This document shows positions 46,505 to 59,526 of a DNA stretch of 64,000 bases, piece after piece (the first letter of the stretch is position 1; each line of letters begins with the position of its first letter). The stretch comes from Angiostrongylus vasorum (lineage: Eukaryota; Nematoda; Chromadorea; Rhabditida; Metastrongylidae): positions 3,567,001 to 3,631,000 of the forward strand of contig JADANN010000457.1 of assembly GCA_018806985.1 (NCBI GenBank). The letters are read 5' to 3'. The position numbers and the translations under genes are program-made. The notes beneath the pieces were generated by a model, which saw nothing but the letters and a program-made list of their open reading frames with translations, did no database searches and had not been told where the DNA came from.

Positions 46505-49112
46505 TAAGTATGTCTTCAATCCACGGAACTCCCTCATATGAGGGATCTCGAGCCGGTTAGTCGCGAGGCTACGTGGCGCGTCTCCAGGTGGCGGACAGAG
46601 GGTTGTTAATCGCGGACCAAAACCCACCTTGGTTCCCTGAGACGCAGGTGGATCCAGGGAATGACTCCCTGTTTCTGCTGCGCCGATTTGGCACATATTT
46701 TCTGTATTTGCTAGACTTATGCGTGCGTGTGAGGTTGCGCTCTCGCTTATGCGGATTGTATTCTACGAGTCAATTCGGCCAAAAAGCCTGCAATCAAGTG
46801 ACAGGGAAGTATATGGGAGGCGGCTAGGAGTCGCCTCCAACAAATAAAGCTCCATGTCCACTCTGGGAGACCCTGGCAAGCTACACGTGAGTATACCCAG
46901 CCCCCCACGTTCAGAGCCCAGCAAGCCATACGTGGGTATCAAAAAGTGCTAAACACAGTAAAAAAACGGGTCTCATTCCCCTGACCCCAAAAGAACCCCC
47001 AATTTCGCAGCATTGGGTAGGGACGAGTACGGAGAGGCTACTAAAATCTCAGAAAATTTCCAATGGAAGCTGCCTGGATTTGCAAAGAACTATCGTGACG
47101 ATCTGTACCTACAATGCACGTACACTTGCATCCGAGTCCTAGATTGAAGACTTGCTCATGCAAACAAGTAGGATGAAGGTACGACTTCATCGGCTTGGCT
47201 GTGACGAGACGACGCCACCCATTCAACGCCGTCTATGACACCCGAGAAGAACCGTTCGTCGGATCATGCGACAGTAGAGGAGTCGGCGGCGTCGGTGTTC
47301 TCGTCAACACGAGTTTGTCCATGAACATCGATTCATTCGAACAGCTTACAACCCGAATCGAATGATTACGATTAAAAAGATGTAGATCATTACCGGCTTT
47401 GTCAATCTTCGTCGTTTACGCGCCGACATCAAACTATGACGAAGAAGAAGTCGAAGCATCCTATGTGGACTTGGAGAAGTTCTATAGAGAAGACCACACA
47501 TTCTTCAAGGTCATCATTGGAGATCTCAACGCCAAGATTGGACCAAGAAGAACGTCTGAAGAACGTAACATTGGGACCCATGGATTAGAATGGAGCGAAC
47601 AGGGCGAGCGGCTATCTTAGTTGATCATGGCCGACCAAGACCATCCATGGTAACTCAGCAATTCCAGAAGCTCCACCCTCAACGCTAGTCGTGGAAGTCG
47701 CCCATTGGAGAGAACCGTAACGAAATAGACTACATCATAGTAAATAGAAGGTTTTGCCTAACCGATGTCGCTGTTGTCCCAAAAATTCTACACGGGATCA
47801 GACCACCATCTCCTTTGTGCAAGATTCTATTTCTCTCGAAAAGGAGAAAAAAGCCGCCAATTCAATAACCGAAGTCCCAGAACCACTATAAACTGGGGGC
47901 TTATTCAATTCATTAGTCGGCTGTTGGGAAGATGCCGTTGTCGATAACATCGACGAAGAATACAATCGGCCCATTCAACATCTTCATGTTAGCGCTATGA
48001 GAGCTGAGAGTTCGAAAGTCACCAAGAGACTCTGGCTTGAGAAACACTCGAGCTGATACGTCAGCTTGGAATAACATGACCTGCAGGCAGGCGCGAACTA
48101 ACGTCCGAACTTGCAAAACAGTGCAGACAGGCGATAAAAAGAAGATCTTAAATGAGAGAAGAGCAGCAGTAATGGTCGAGGTTGCAGAGGCTGGGAAAAA
48201 GCATTCGCAAAGCCCACCGAAGCTTCGCCATTACAAGACCAAGATGATTGCACTCTGAAGCCCAGACGGAGCAGTTACAGCGTCCAGAAAGGCAATGGAG
48301 AAAAATCATTCACGAATACTACTCAGATCTTTTCGATAGCCACGTCCACCTTCCGTCATATGAAATAAAGGAGGAGGGATATGTTGTACCACCGGTTCTC
48401 CTGTTCATGAGTAACAGATTGGTTTCGTATGCCCCATTCACGCTTAATGGAACGAATATTGAATGCTCCAGTTATGTCTACCTAGGTCGGGAAATCAATA
48501 CGATGAGCGACTTAGCTCCAGAGTTGAGGAGAAGGAAACGGGCGTCTTGGGGGAGCTTTCAAGAGCATCGGGGATGTAGTGAAGAGAACAGACAACACCC
48601 GACTCGGTGCTCACCTTTTCGACTCAACGGTACTTTCTGCCCTAATGTATGCGTCAGAAACCTGGTCGCTGCCTAAGTAGGATGGAAGATCACTGAGTGT
48701 TATTGAACACGTAGTCGAAAGGGCAATGTTAGGAGTATCCCGTTTCACACAAGTAAGGAATGGGATCCGAAGCTCCGACCTGCGTCAACGATCAAAAATC
48801 AAACATGCCGTTTGATACGCCAAACAGTCGAAGATACGGTGGGCCGGACACGTAATGCATATGAATGACAACCGATGGACAAGAGCCGTTAGTGACTGGA
48901 TTCCTCGGGATGTTAAACGCACTGCAGGAAGACCACCGACCGATGGTGGTTCAGAGTTCTTCACGAAAAAGCCTAGAAGAAAGATATGATGCTCGATGAG
49001 TTTCTAGAGCGAGCAGTACCCACTGGGCTACTCTTGCGCGCGGTAGAGAAAAAATGGAAGATTTACTGGCGCCCGCTCGAGTCATTCGGCGATCAACGGG
49101 ACTAAACGTGAT
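46505..49112 (+). mobile_element. RTE-type non-LTR retrotransposon, reverse-transcriptase core deleted
   Basis: 5' leader about 46505-47000, then broken frames for an apurinic-type endonuclease. Visible pieces are [55 protein letters not shown] and [15 protein letters not shown] (GDxN and SDH motifs). A linker follows (ERRAAVMVEVAEAGK; FDSHVHLPSYEI to about 48400). The frame then jumps to the post-RT segment (APFTLNGTNIECSSYVYLGR, RRRKRASWGSF), so palm and finger blocks including the FADD motif are absent. C-terminal pieces (VERAMLGVSRFTQVRNGIRS; RWAGHVMHMNDNRW) reach about 49110. Frameshifts and stops make it non-autonomous. Confidence 0.85.
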
Positions 49113-49867
49113 ACACGTGATGTCTCTAATGCTTCCTATCGCCAACGTATTATCTTTGTAGATGTAGAACATATCCTGCACAAGTAGTAAAACCTATTTA
49201 TATTTAGGGAATGGTTATGGTTCAACATATTCGGACTAAGATTAGTATAAGTGATTAGAAAAAAGATTCAAAATAGCAGATTATTTTAAAAAGCAGACCA
49301 CTTGAAAATACTGGATTGCAAACGATGGTCTATTGTAATTCCTAAAATTGGAATAGCTTAGGGACTCATGAATTAGTGCAGAAACTTGGGATGACCAATA
49401 TGACCTCTAGTAACCATCTGAACATTCTTCGTTATCGAACGATTTACTGAACTTAATGAGCTTAGAAATTTTAAGATGAATTCGTGTTTATGTCTATAAA
49501 TCAGTGCTTCTACTTTTTTCACAGGGAGGATCTTGTGCAGAAAATTCTTACTGGTGACAAAACCCGAGCTGTGTACGACAACCATGCTCACAATAATGGA
49601 CGATCGTGAGAGGAGCATATGCTATCGTATAAACCGAATCCAAGCTAATAAGGAGAAGAAGATTGTTCTCTGATGTTGATGGAATTTGGGACAAGTGTTG
49701 TACTATTGAAACCTGCCAACTGATGCCGTTACAACGGTCATCATTACGTCTCCGAAATTGGTCCACGTCATTCGAAGAGAGAAATCGTCATAATAGAGTT
49801 CCTCTATAAAACGATGCTCATGCAATCAACACTACTCGTGAAACACGGATGAGATATTCTGCCCTAT

Positions 49868-50255
49868 TCATTTATTTTTTCACTTTATTTTATTCGACCC
49901 TTCTTCACATCTGCAGTGTCGATCCCAGCACTTTCATATCCACTTTGTTTCACGCATCCACTGTCCACGAAGATCTTCCAACTTTTACGTCTTGCGTCGG
50001 TTGCTGCTTCAGGATTTTTATTTCATCTTGAATGTCGTAGAATGCTGCTCGAAAAACTCTCGCTGGAGTCCTGAGCTAGCTGAGCTGGGGCGTTCCCCCA
50101 TTGGATTACAGAGGGGTGATTTTTTCCCCAGACAAGTCTGGCACCCATTTACCGACCCCGGGAGGGATGAGAGGCTTGGTTGGCCCGGAGCGCAATCTAA
50201 CTAGTACCATGTTCGTGATGACGGGCATCACCACCACTGTGCTATCCGCCCTCTC
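49868..50255 (-). repeat. SINE family B, full length
   Basis: Minus-strand head GGCGGATAGCACAGTGGTGG near 50253; body matches 23040-23408 through GAAGATCTTCCAACTTTTAC (plus view). Confidence 0.82.
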
Positions 50256-50827
50256 AAGTTTCTCCACTAATTCAAGAGTCCCTAAGTTAATTCAGTTTTA
50301 GGAATTACAAAAGAATATCGTTTGCCATCTAATATTTTCAAGTGGCCTACCTTTAAAAATAATATTATCTGCTTTTTTGAATCCTTCTTTTTTTGGGTCA
50401 TTTTTGTGTTTTTACAAAAAAAAATATTCATTATATTTGTTATGTCGGTTGGCCACTTAACGCCACTGTAGGCACAAACAACCGCTCGTCCACCTCTTCG
50501 ATTCTTGGACCCCGAGCCTTTCGTACTTCTATTTTTTTAAATTGCTACAGAAGTAAAAAAAATGTTGAAAGAATAGAATCACAAACTCTACTACTTCTCT
50601 AAAGAATCTACTCAAACACATATGTAACTCACAGATATGCACTGTTGCAAGGAGTCATATTGAAATCGACAAGAAGAAATTAGAAAATGTAGTTGCACAT
50701 AAGGACGATCTCATCAACTTCTTATTGCACTCAAATGTGCTCTGAAAAAAGCACAAGCATAAGTATTTAGTTCTTTGCTAAGGAACCCGGCTGCGAAGTC
50801 TTTATGTTTCCGCTCCCAGAGTTCTAT

Positions 50828-51118
50828 GGAGATATGGGACATAAAGCATTCAGCGTCGATCAATCCTTGCTGAGTGCACGATGCTTTCGAAATCATTGAG
50901 CATCGCAGAGGTGACTGAACGCAAATCTGGCTGGCATAAACAATGCCTTGCGGACGCACACGAATGTATCAACGCGATGTCGCTGTTACTCCAGCGATGT
51001 CTGGTGCCAGTTGGCCAACGTCGAAAGGAAGGAGGACGTGGTTATACCAGAGCGAGATTTGAACCAGAGACTATGTATCAATTGGGATAACCACTAATCA
51101 CTGTACTGTACGCGGTAG
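50828..51118 (-). repeat. SINE family A, diverged
   Basis: Tail side CATAAAGCATTCAGCGTCGA; head side on the minus strand CGCGTACAGTACAGTGATTA. Lies just downstream of the PP1-like fragment. Confidence 0.7.
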
Positions 51119-51367
51119 TGCTCCAGACTTTATTTTGTAAGTGAAAAATACATCTCTAAGATGCCTAATGGAGTTGGGTACATATATAATTCTAAAAGAA
51201 TGGACCAGTACTACAAACACTTTATCTTTTTCTGATCTTCTAATTCATCATGAAATGACAGACTTGTTCCAGGCAATGTGTTTACACCGGAACTCCTTGG
51301 CTGTTTTTAATTTTTTTAGTGCTCAACTACTGTTTGGAATCGAAACAACTCAATAAAACTCAAAAAA

Positions 51368-52133
51368 TCAGGGATAACTAAGTACGCCGAGCGGTCCTGT
51401 GATGGCGTTGAGAATGCAGATGGAGTCGGCAGTGAGCAACTGTGGGGAGAGGCCACCGTGCATGCACAGGATCCTGTCCGATATCACCGCCGACAACGGC
51501 ATCATCGCCAACACTTCCTGAACACAAACGGTGTGTTCCATTCACCTTTTAGTGGCACGTTTATTCAATCATACTTGAGCTTAACACTTAGAATTATGCA
51601 TACTTATGCTAACCGGAAGTATAGAAAGTCGGTCTTTTGAGTTATTAAATGAAAGTTTTTATTTTCCGAATCATTTCCTTAGAGCACCAATGTTATAGAG
51701 CTTCCTGGATAGAAGTTCTCAAGGGTCCCTAATTTATAAAGGTTTTTGATCTGATTTCATTTTTTTTGTTTTTTAAAAAAGGTTCCAGTTTTAATTTTTT
51801 TTAATCATGTACATCGTTCTTATCTGTCTTAAATATTCATTCCGTCTTTCGAATCCTCTTTCTTGACGAACTATCGATATTTTATCGGAGATCTTAAGGT
51901 TCGGATAGCCTTCCATGAACATATAATCCTTTTAGGGAGTCTTGCTACCCATTTATAACAGCAACCTGTTTGCTGGTGTGTCTTCATCTAGAAAATGAAC
52001 GAATCTGGAAAGCGTTGAAGAGGCGTGGAGTTCCAAAACGACAAACAATATCCTCGTAGAAGCCGTAGATTCTGTTCACAATAATTGTTTCGTGATTTCC
52101 ACGAAGCAGCAGAAAATTTTCGGGAAATTTTAG
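51368..52133 (-). CDS. PP1-type Ser/Thr protein phosphatase, partial (two exons)
   Basis: Exon 52133-52001 reads [16 protein letters not shown], then [15 protein letters not shown] and LFNAFQ. Exon 51517 (or 51513)-51368 reads [20 protein letters not shown], then LSPQLL. These are the consecutive RGNHE metal-binding block and CMHGGLSP block of PP1-family phosphatases (GLC-7/GSP type), separated by an intron of about 480 bp. The family expects FQ-[DE]-V-F at the junction. Joining directly after CAG gives FQEVLAMM but requires an AT donor (CAG|ATTCGT). A GT donor four bases later (C|GTTCAT) plus an internal AG acceptor gives FQILLAMM. Upstream GDxHG and GDYVDRG exons were searched for and not found up to about 57 kb. 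Downstream the frame runs into TGA at 51370-51368 after [11 protein letters not shown], where family members continue with a second metal-binding half. So this is a fragment: either a decaying paralogue or a divergent gene with missed exons. Nematodes have many lineage-specific, often male-biased PP1 copies. Confidence 0.7.
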
Positions 52134-53159
52134 CTGAAACTGATTTGTGGAGAGAAGCTAAATTTGGAACGAATCTATCACAACAGCTGTATACGAGAAT
52201 TTTTTTGTAGCATTCAGTTCTGAAGGTCTAAGCCATAACAACTTAATCCTCAATGATTTGACCGTCAAAACGAAAAAAACAAAGACGAGTGATAGTTTCG
52301 CAGGAAAAATACTTCGCCAATGGTTTTTCATCGTTAGCCCGGCACTGTGGATTAAAAAAGGGAAATCTTACATTAAAAAAAGCAGTGTAACTACTAAAAT
52401 GCAGTTTATAGCACGAAAGCATTGCACTATCCACATCGCGTGGAAGCAGAGTAACTCACAGGAAATTTTGTTGAACGACTGCGGCTGAGGTTGGTTTATC
52501 CTAAAATATGACGCGACCGCTGACTACGCTCTCGTTTTCAGTTCTCCCTAGCGCGTACAGTCAGCCTGCTAGAAATCGACTAGGTTGCAAATAAACAGTA
52601 TTTCCTAAATTTCTACGTAAACATAGGTGATTGGAAGACTTACGGCTTATGTGTTTCTTTATTGGGTTGCATGTTGATAAATTTTAAATTATTAACCTCG
52701 TATCTGGTTAGGAAGAATACATTAGTTGGTGCTTTGTTGTTTCTTGTTCAATCTATCTGGATGTTCAAATCAGCTTTTTTTTGGTGGGCAGGACCTAACA
52801 TAGTAAGTCACAATTCCCGGAGCAACTCTCACCCGATGAATGTGGAGTTCACATAGTGGAGAATACCATGGTTTAGCCTAATGGAATTATTTGAGAGCGA
52901 CTATCCGAGAGTTCTGTGTCGGATTAGGCCGTAATTTCGACTGCAGCCGATCCCTCCTTCTGCGTACAACAAAAGGGGAAACAAAATTGGTGTTCAAAAA
53001 CGATTGTGAATTGTGATTTTTTTTGCTCCTTTAGTTGGCTCTTGTCCACTCATTGTTGTCCGCAGTATTAATAAGAAATATGATTCAATTCCATGATACT
53101 TTTCGAGGTCACAACGAAGACGTTGTTCGAATCCATCAGTAAGTGTACTTCTGAAAACA
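52134..53159. other. Expected site of further PP1 exons; none found
   Basis: The minus strand upstream of the phosphatase exon was read for GDxHG and GDYVDRG blocks without success; AT-rich. Confidence 0.4.
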
Positions 53160-53700
53160 TTCCACTTGATCTGCGAGCATTGTTGCACGAGCGACAGCCA
53201 ATTTACCTACGTCGGCCATAACAAAGCACAAAACAAGAAGATTTTAAGGAGAGAAGAGCAACGTTACTTGACAAAGCCAATTGGGAAGAAATATGCAAGT
53301 GTGTTCGCCAAGTCATGCGGATTAGTCAAACATTCGAAAGAGCAAAAGAGAAGGTCATTCAGTTCTACTCGGATCTGTTTGACAGCAGCGTCTACTTACC
53401 TTCGTAATAGATCAGACAAGATTACTTATTCCTTCAAGAGGTTCCACTTTCTGTAACTAGAAATATTAATTTACTACAAGAATCATACCCGATAACGACA
53501 CAGTCGAGCTTGAACATCGAGAGAATCTACCGTTAAATTTCTACATATTACCCGCTAGAATGTAAGATTATCAGTCAGTGGAAGAACGCCTGGATGTCCA
53601 GCTTGTACAAGAAGGAAGATATCCACGTCATCCACAAAGTATCGCCCAAATTGCCTCGTGCATGTCACCTACGCTCTCTGAGTCATTTCAACAATAGATG
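53160..53700 (+). mobile_element. RTE-type LINE remnant
   Basis: Plus strand, broken frames: a linker-like part with a FYSDLFDSSVYLPS reading near 53355-53405 and, at 53575-53630, WKNAWMSSLYKKEDIHVIH, matching the RTE block WKTSKTVLLYKKGDPQDIGN. Multiple stops and frameshifts; about 500 bp survive. Confidence 0.6.
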
Positions 53701-54115
53701 AAGAACGACCGTGCTAACTAACAGGCAGGTTTCTGAAAGGAGTTCATTGCAATGGATGATATTTACATGGGAAGCGAAACCGTTTTATATTATGGGAATA
53801 CATGTTGTGGCCTTCTCACTTTCACTGACGTGGCGAATGAGAGGAAGTCATCATGGACACCACAACTTCTCTACTCAGTGCAGAGAGATCCTTCATAAAT
53901 TATATTACAACGATCTGCATTTGATATTGAGCCAGTTACAGCGTTTTTCTAGAAATATCTCCTCATTTTGCTTGATAACCATAACCTATCAGAAGTCTGA
54001 AAATGGATAAAAAAGGGATTACTGGTTAGAAATTAACTTTATATGTCTTACCTAATTGCCAATGTGGTTTTCCGATATTAAAAGAACGAGAATAATTGAA
54101 TTTAGTAGACTATGG

Positions 54116-54520
54116 GCTTTAGTAGGCTGTGGATCTCCCAACGGTTTACTGCCTCGTCGTGGCCGGGAGGGTGTTTCCTGGGTGTCGGGCTGCAATGTAC
54201 GGCAGGGGGAATCATCCGCTGGCAGGGTATCCCAAACTGAGAAGGAGTCCGGCGTTTCATCAGGAAGCCTAGCTAAGAGTAAACCAATGCCAGGATCCAC
54301 CAAAGTCCTGTTAAAGTCGCATGATGGCAAATCTCCCTATGATCCAAAAGGGCGGCGATCACCTGTGGTGGTGGCGACTTGGAACAGACTTTGGCCAGGC
54401 TGATCTCGGTACTCCAGGGAGCCACAGTGGCTCAACCAGTAAATCTTCGGAGAATGGAAATTATGTTGGGGTCTGCACAACCAGTGGAGACATACCATCC
54501 AAGTATCCAAGTAAGTAAGT
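54116..54520 (+). repeat. Repeat family C, full length
   Basis: CAACGGTTTACTGCCTCGTC through GACTTTGGCCAGGCTGATCT to the tail CCAAGTATCCAAGTAAGTAA. Confidence 0.8.
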
Positions 54521-55837
54521 AATAGAGTGTTGGAGGGACGTAATTTTGACGCTCTAAGGGCGTAGATCCTAAAATTCACTATATGATACTATCCAGAAGT
54601 AGGTTGCCGTTTTTAGGTTTAATTTTGTTGATCAATAAATAATTTTTCAGCGCTAAATCACATTCTCACATGAGCAGATGAGAAACGATCGACCCTGATC
54701 GGAAGTGCTCGTGAAGACGTTGAGGATGAGTAGTACGATGTGGCGTCTCCTATACTCGCTGTAATTTGTGTGGTTATAAGTGCACAAATATCTTTGCGGT
54801 TGAAAATTACGGCGGAGGGTTCATCTTACTAACTCCTGCTGGACAAGTTGTAAGGGACTTTCCAGGCAGATTTTGCACCTGGGACTGAATATAAAGCAAT
54901 TTAAACATAGTCAGAGAAGCGGCTCTTACCCGTAATCCAACAAAAATTCTTACGTGCATCAAATTCCCATACATATGCAACTCTTTACTTGAAACTTCCA
55001 ATTTTTGTAAAAAAATTTCCACTTTCTGTGGCCGCTACTGAGACATTCTAAGCAATAATGTTTCTTGCATCACTTCCATCTGGTGCTAACCTTCTTAGCA
55101 TGATTTACGCTTTGCTACGATTGAAGTGTTTTGTCATTATCCTGTAAAACCGAATGCATCATCTGCATTTTCTCGGCACGACCATGCCGCTTTCTTCAAG
55201 AAAGTTCCATGGTTACTCTGTAAAACAAACTGCGTCTAGAATGTGACGCAAGATAGTGTCCACTTTGAAGTCACTTAACGAGGTCTTCCGCCCGAAGAGA
55301 ATGATATTCATGAACTATTCGGGAACAGATTAAAATGAACTGAGCTCGTGAATTTCACGTTTGTTTTGTGTTGTTCTCTGCACGTAAATGGAGCTGACAT
55401 CTTTAGCGAAACGGTCGCTTGATGGGAAATTTGTTCAAGCTCACCTGACTACTATAATCCAGTTGAGTCGAACTAGAAAGTGAACCACAGTGAACCGACG
55501 AATAAATCCAGGAATTTACATATTTTCTCTAATATAGAACTATTAGAACAGCACATAATCAGTAGATGTCCATCGCTCTGGATACATCGAGGTTCATGAA
55601 TAACCATTATTTTCTCAGGATTCCTATAGAATTTTGATGAGAAGACATTGTACGTTATTTTGATTTCCGATCATCACGAAGAAAATCCTTGTCAAACGAC
55701 CGGTTTTCCAAAATTTTCGTTATTTCATGATGAATGCACACCATGTGGAGACAGCAGTTAAGGCGTAGAACATCCTAGACTAGTAAGCATTGTATGAAAA
55801 AAAAGTATTTTTAAGTTATGAGGTTTTAGTTCGTTAC
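54521..55837. other. No gene recognised
   Basis: AT-rich DNA between family C and the candidate exon at 55838-56086; frames are short and unbiased. Confidence 0.4.
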
Positions 55838-56086
55838 CTGATCGGTCGAATGTTATCGTTAAGCTTGAAGATTGAACCGATGTTTCATATAGAACCCAAC
55901 GACGAAACCACAATGATGGCGAGTCCTTCTCCCTCGATTTTCTGCTAGTATTGATGAGAGAGCTTGGTGGAAAGCTACCTACCTCACGTGCCGATAAATC
56001 CGCTATGGATATTATTTGTATACACAATCGCTCTGCGCTTCGGTTCTTTATCATCACACGTAATACAATTGCTAACATAAATGTTA
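55838..56086 (-). other. Unassigned candidate exon
   Basis: Bounded by TTTTTCTCAG at its start and CAG|GTAACG at its end. One frame is open throughout: TFMLAIVLRVMIKNRSAERL, then a polar stretch with SSLINTSRKSREKDSPSLWF, then YETSVQSSSLTITFDRSG. It looks more like coding sequence than neighbouring DNA, but no domain is recognised and no partner exon was found. Confidence 0.25.
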
Positions 56087-56835
56087 CTGAGAAAAATGTG
56101 CTAGTTTTAGGCAGAATGCTTGGCTTTGGCGAAACCGAGACTTCTGACCGATGTCATAGATGTTGCAGTAGGTGCGGATCCACGGGTCACCGAAGATCCA
56201 CACAGGTGCGAAACCTCCGGAACTACGTTTGAAGAAAGCTAGAGCACACTGAAATCGCCAGTGCAATTAATAAGCTTAGGATAAAGGAAACTAAAATATA
56301 TGAAAGCAACAGGCAGCGCGCATTGGTGTTGCTCAGTAGCCGATTCCGAACGTACTAGAGTAGCCGTGGTCGATCCTTTAATTTTGACCCCGAAAAAATA
56401 CGAGATGCTAGTCGGTCATGTTACAATTAAAACTAGCCTTTCATTTCTCTCATAGTGTATAAATTTACGCTAGTCACCTTACAGCGAAGGAAATCACCTC
56501 TGTCTATTCTGTAGGCCCACAAAATTTCTGTGTTGAAGCTGATACACTTACCTCTCCACCGTCGAGACCAAGATCGATTACTAGTTCTCGGATTTCAAAC
56601 TGTATTTCATAATTTCACACAGTTGATAGTAAACTCAAGATCGGGTTGCGTCATCATTGTCGGACAGGCAACAGTGTAGAACTGGTAGCCAGTGTCGTAT
56701 TGGGCGCCTGTATATCCCGCTACTGTATCCATGAGTTATGGTGGTACTCTGATCCACGAGCTACCCGTATCGGAGATGGCCTGCAAGTAGAAATTCTTTG
56801 AAGAAAAACGGACATCTTGTTCACCATATTTTGTT

Positions 56836-57217
56836 GGCTTGTTGGCTCACTGGACGGCCCGTCCTCACTGGTTGCGCGGGCCCCAGCACAATCTCCATGT
56901 TTCGGAGTTCTGCTGGTTTAGCCATGGTGTTTCCTTAGAAACCCGAGGTCAGCCTTTCCAAATTCTGCCTTAGGTCCTCACCACCACAGGCAGTCGCCGC
57001 CCTTGTGGATCAGAGAGATTTGCCACCATGCGACTTTGATACCAGGACGGTGGTGGATCCTGGTATTGATCTTTTAAGTGGGCTTTCTGATGGAAACGCC
57101 GGACACCTTCGCATTTTGGGAGACCCTGATGAGGGGATGATTCCCCCCGCCGTACATCGCAGTCCGATAGACAGGAACACATCCTCCTCACGATGAGGCG
57201 GTAAACCGTTAGGAGGT
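56836..57217 (-). repeat. Repeat family C, full length
   Basis: Plus view GGACGGCCCGTCCTCACTGG through GATGAGGCGGTAAACCGTTA. The tail repeats at 56836 are worn. Confidence 0.78.
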
Positions 57218-57268
57218 TTACAATATTTTACCATTTCCAAATGCATTATGTATTGAAGAAAACTAAGC

Positions 57269-57526
57269 ATGGGAAATCAAAGCGAATTCGTCTCCACCCA
57301 CGTCGAGCGTGAATTCCTTCGAAAATTGCCCAATAGAGAAGCCACTAATAGAGAACTGCCCATACGCTTCCGATGTAATGGACACGTAGTTGACGTCCAG
57401 TTCACAGTTGCTGGTGTCGACGGCCCCGAAAGTAACCAGACCACCGTCTCCTCCATAACTTGCATTGATCTAGAAGTGATTCTTCAAAACATTCAAATCT
57501 ACCATGAAGAACAATCTAATGAGTAG
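57269..57526 (+). other. Small hypothetical open reading frame, 85 aa
   Basis: ATG at 57269 to TAG at 57526, starting MGNQSEFVSTHVEREFLRKL and containing RFRCNGHVVDVQFTVAGVDG. It is not part of a recognised repeat, though family C ends about 50 bases upstream. No domain recognised. The opposite strand is open over part of the interval, so coding status is unproven. Confidence 0.25.
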
Positions 57527-57845
57527 CAAAAAAGAATTCCAAGCCTGATCATTTTAATCGGTTGCTGTATGGATCTAATTTTTATTGTCTTACTGCTTTG
57601 ACACATTTGGCACAACAAGAGCCATAACATCGCGCAAAAATCATGACACACTGATAGGTGAAAATAATTTCACTTCTCGCTTGAAGCAAAAGTACCTCAC
57701 TTAGTAATCAATTTTACTGAACGAAAAGGAACATTTAGATTTTTTCTGATCTTAAGTAATTGGAACCATGTTTGAAGACTCTATCACGGCTTTTGTTTTT
57801 TTAGAGCGAACGAATCGTTTTCTACTTGCTCCTTCTTGTCGTGAC

Positions 57846-57964
57846 GCCCATACCTCAAGCGGACTCTCTCGACTGAACAAGGGAGTTTCGATTGTTTGCG
57901 GTTGCCGCGCTAGCACCAACATTTCAGAGGCTTTTGATTGAATTATCGTCCTTTCACCCCATTT
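57846..57964 (-). other. Unassigned candidate exon
   Basis: Minus-strand frame KWGERTIIQSKASEMLVLAR followed by QPQTIETPLFSRESPLE, ending at a plausible donor GAG|GTATGG. No acceptor can be fixed upstream and no family is recognised. It might belong to the same lost gene as the candidate at 55838-56086. Confidence 0.15.
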
Positions 57965-58025
57965 CAAACAAAGTGGAACAAAAAACTTAACGACGCATAA
58001 AAATCATATTTATTTTTAGAATGTA

Positions 58026-58288
58026 ACGCAAAGACGTACATCTAGCGCAGTTATTACAACTGCATGACAATATACGCACTGTCTTTGGTTCGATTTAGAG
58101 CTTTCGGCAAATATCGCCTGCATCTGTCGAGGCCGACAGGTGGTACCAGAATTGTCTGGGAGAGTAGAAATATTGACCCAATCAACTGCATAGAGCTAAG
58201 GTGCATTCAATCACCTTTACGATGTGGAACGCTTGGGAATTCACTGCCGGTTTGATGGGTGCAGAACACTTGATCCTTCATCCTTTAG
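58026..58288 (+). repeat. SINE family A, diverged
   Basis: Head GACGTACATCTAGCGCAG, B box TTTGGTTCGATTTAG, body ACCAGAATTGTCTGGGAG, tail TTGATCCTTCATCC. Confidence 0.72.
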
Positions 58289-58949
58289 AGCTAAGTCTCT
58301 TTTCTGAGATCGTCAATTCGTCAGCTCTTTAAGCACTCTATCTATGGATAAACTACAGCCAGTTATCGAAAACACTTTACGATGGCAAATGTCTTAGGCG
58401 GTTTTGAAGTTTAGAAAAATACCGTTAACCGAATAAAAGCTTTTTTTAAACCTTTGTCTTAGGCAGATATCACTTTAAAATTGGAAAATTGCTTAAGGGA
58501 ACAACAAGACGAAGCAACTTCTTCCAGCATATGGCAAATGCTTTCGTCAAAAAAATGAAGCAATTATGGAAATCTCGCAAACTTGAAGATGTACCCTTAA
58601 AGCACACCGCAATCCTCAAACCAAACACACCTGCCTCTCTAACCATACGCTGAAGAGAGGAGCGTCAAGAGCGGGAAGAAGGTTTTGCATTGGTGGAGTG
58701 ATCTAAAGCAGTTAGCATTCTAATTTGTCTAACTTTGTACTAGCTGTTTTGCCACAAATAGCTTTATTTTTGCAACTGTGCTCACATTTCCCACGGAAAG
58801 CGCTGACTAACCAAGCCCAAGAATGCCGCCATAGGGCATGTAGCTAAAAATATCGAAGATACTTTCTGCATCGAGGAACTTCTGCTGTTGGATTATCAGA
58901 CCTGTAATTTCGTGATGTTCCACATTGTGTCAAATTTGAAACGGTAAGC

Positions 58950-59190
58950 TACAGAGTGTTCTCTGTTGATAAACCCTTGAGGGATGTGTCACCTCGTAAA
59001 GGTGATACGATAGATATCTGGCCGATGTATTGACGTACGGCGGCTTACAGATATGTAAAGCCGGTGATATTATCCCTCTGAGAAGCTCGGTACAATTTTC
59101 CCAACCCTGGGAGATGGAAAGATTATTTGCTTTGGCTACGAGATCGAACCAACGAGAGACTTGTATATTGAAGGGCACCTTTAATCACCT
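58950..59190 (-). repeat. SINE family A, strongly diverged
   Basis: Tail side GTTGATAAACCCTTGAGGGA; body resembles the family but the head is barely recognisable. About 340 bases downstream of the protease fragment. Confidence 0.55.
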
Positions 59191-59526
59191 CATTGCGTTC
59201 GTCATCATCAGCTACAACTTTCTTCACTACATTTCTTCTTGCATTACAAAACTGCAAAGAATCTTGACTTACTGATCAGATAACACTTGCCTTTCTTGTC
59301 CTAAGTATGTCTGTATTCCAGTTTGCAATGGCTAACAGAACGATGAACGGTTAATTGTTTTTTAACTGATCTCCACAACTAGTAGGCAAACGATCTTGTG
59401 GGGTATCATAGTTCTGGAAGGTGAATTGACACCATTATAATTTATTGGCTGGATTTAGGTACTATGTAGCAGCCGTCACGTCTCATGCGCTTTGAAATCG
59501 TTTAGAAGGTGCTGACTATGGTTAAC

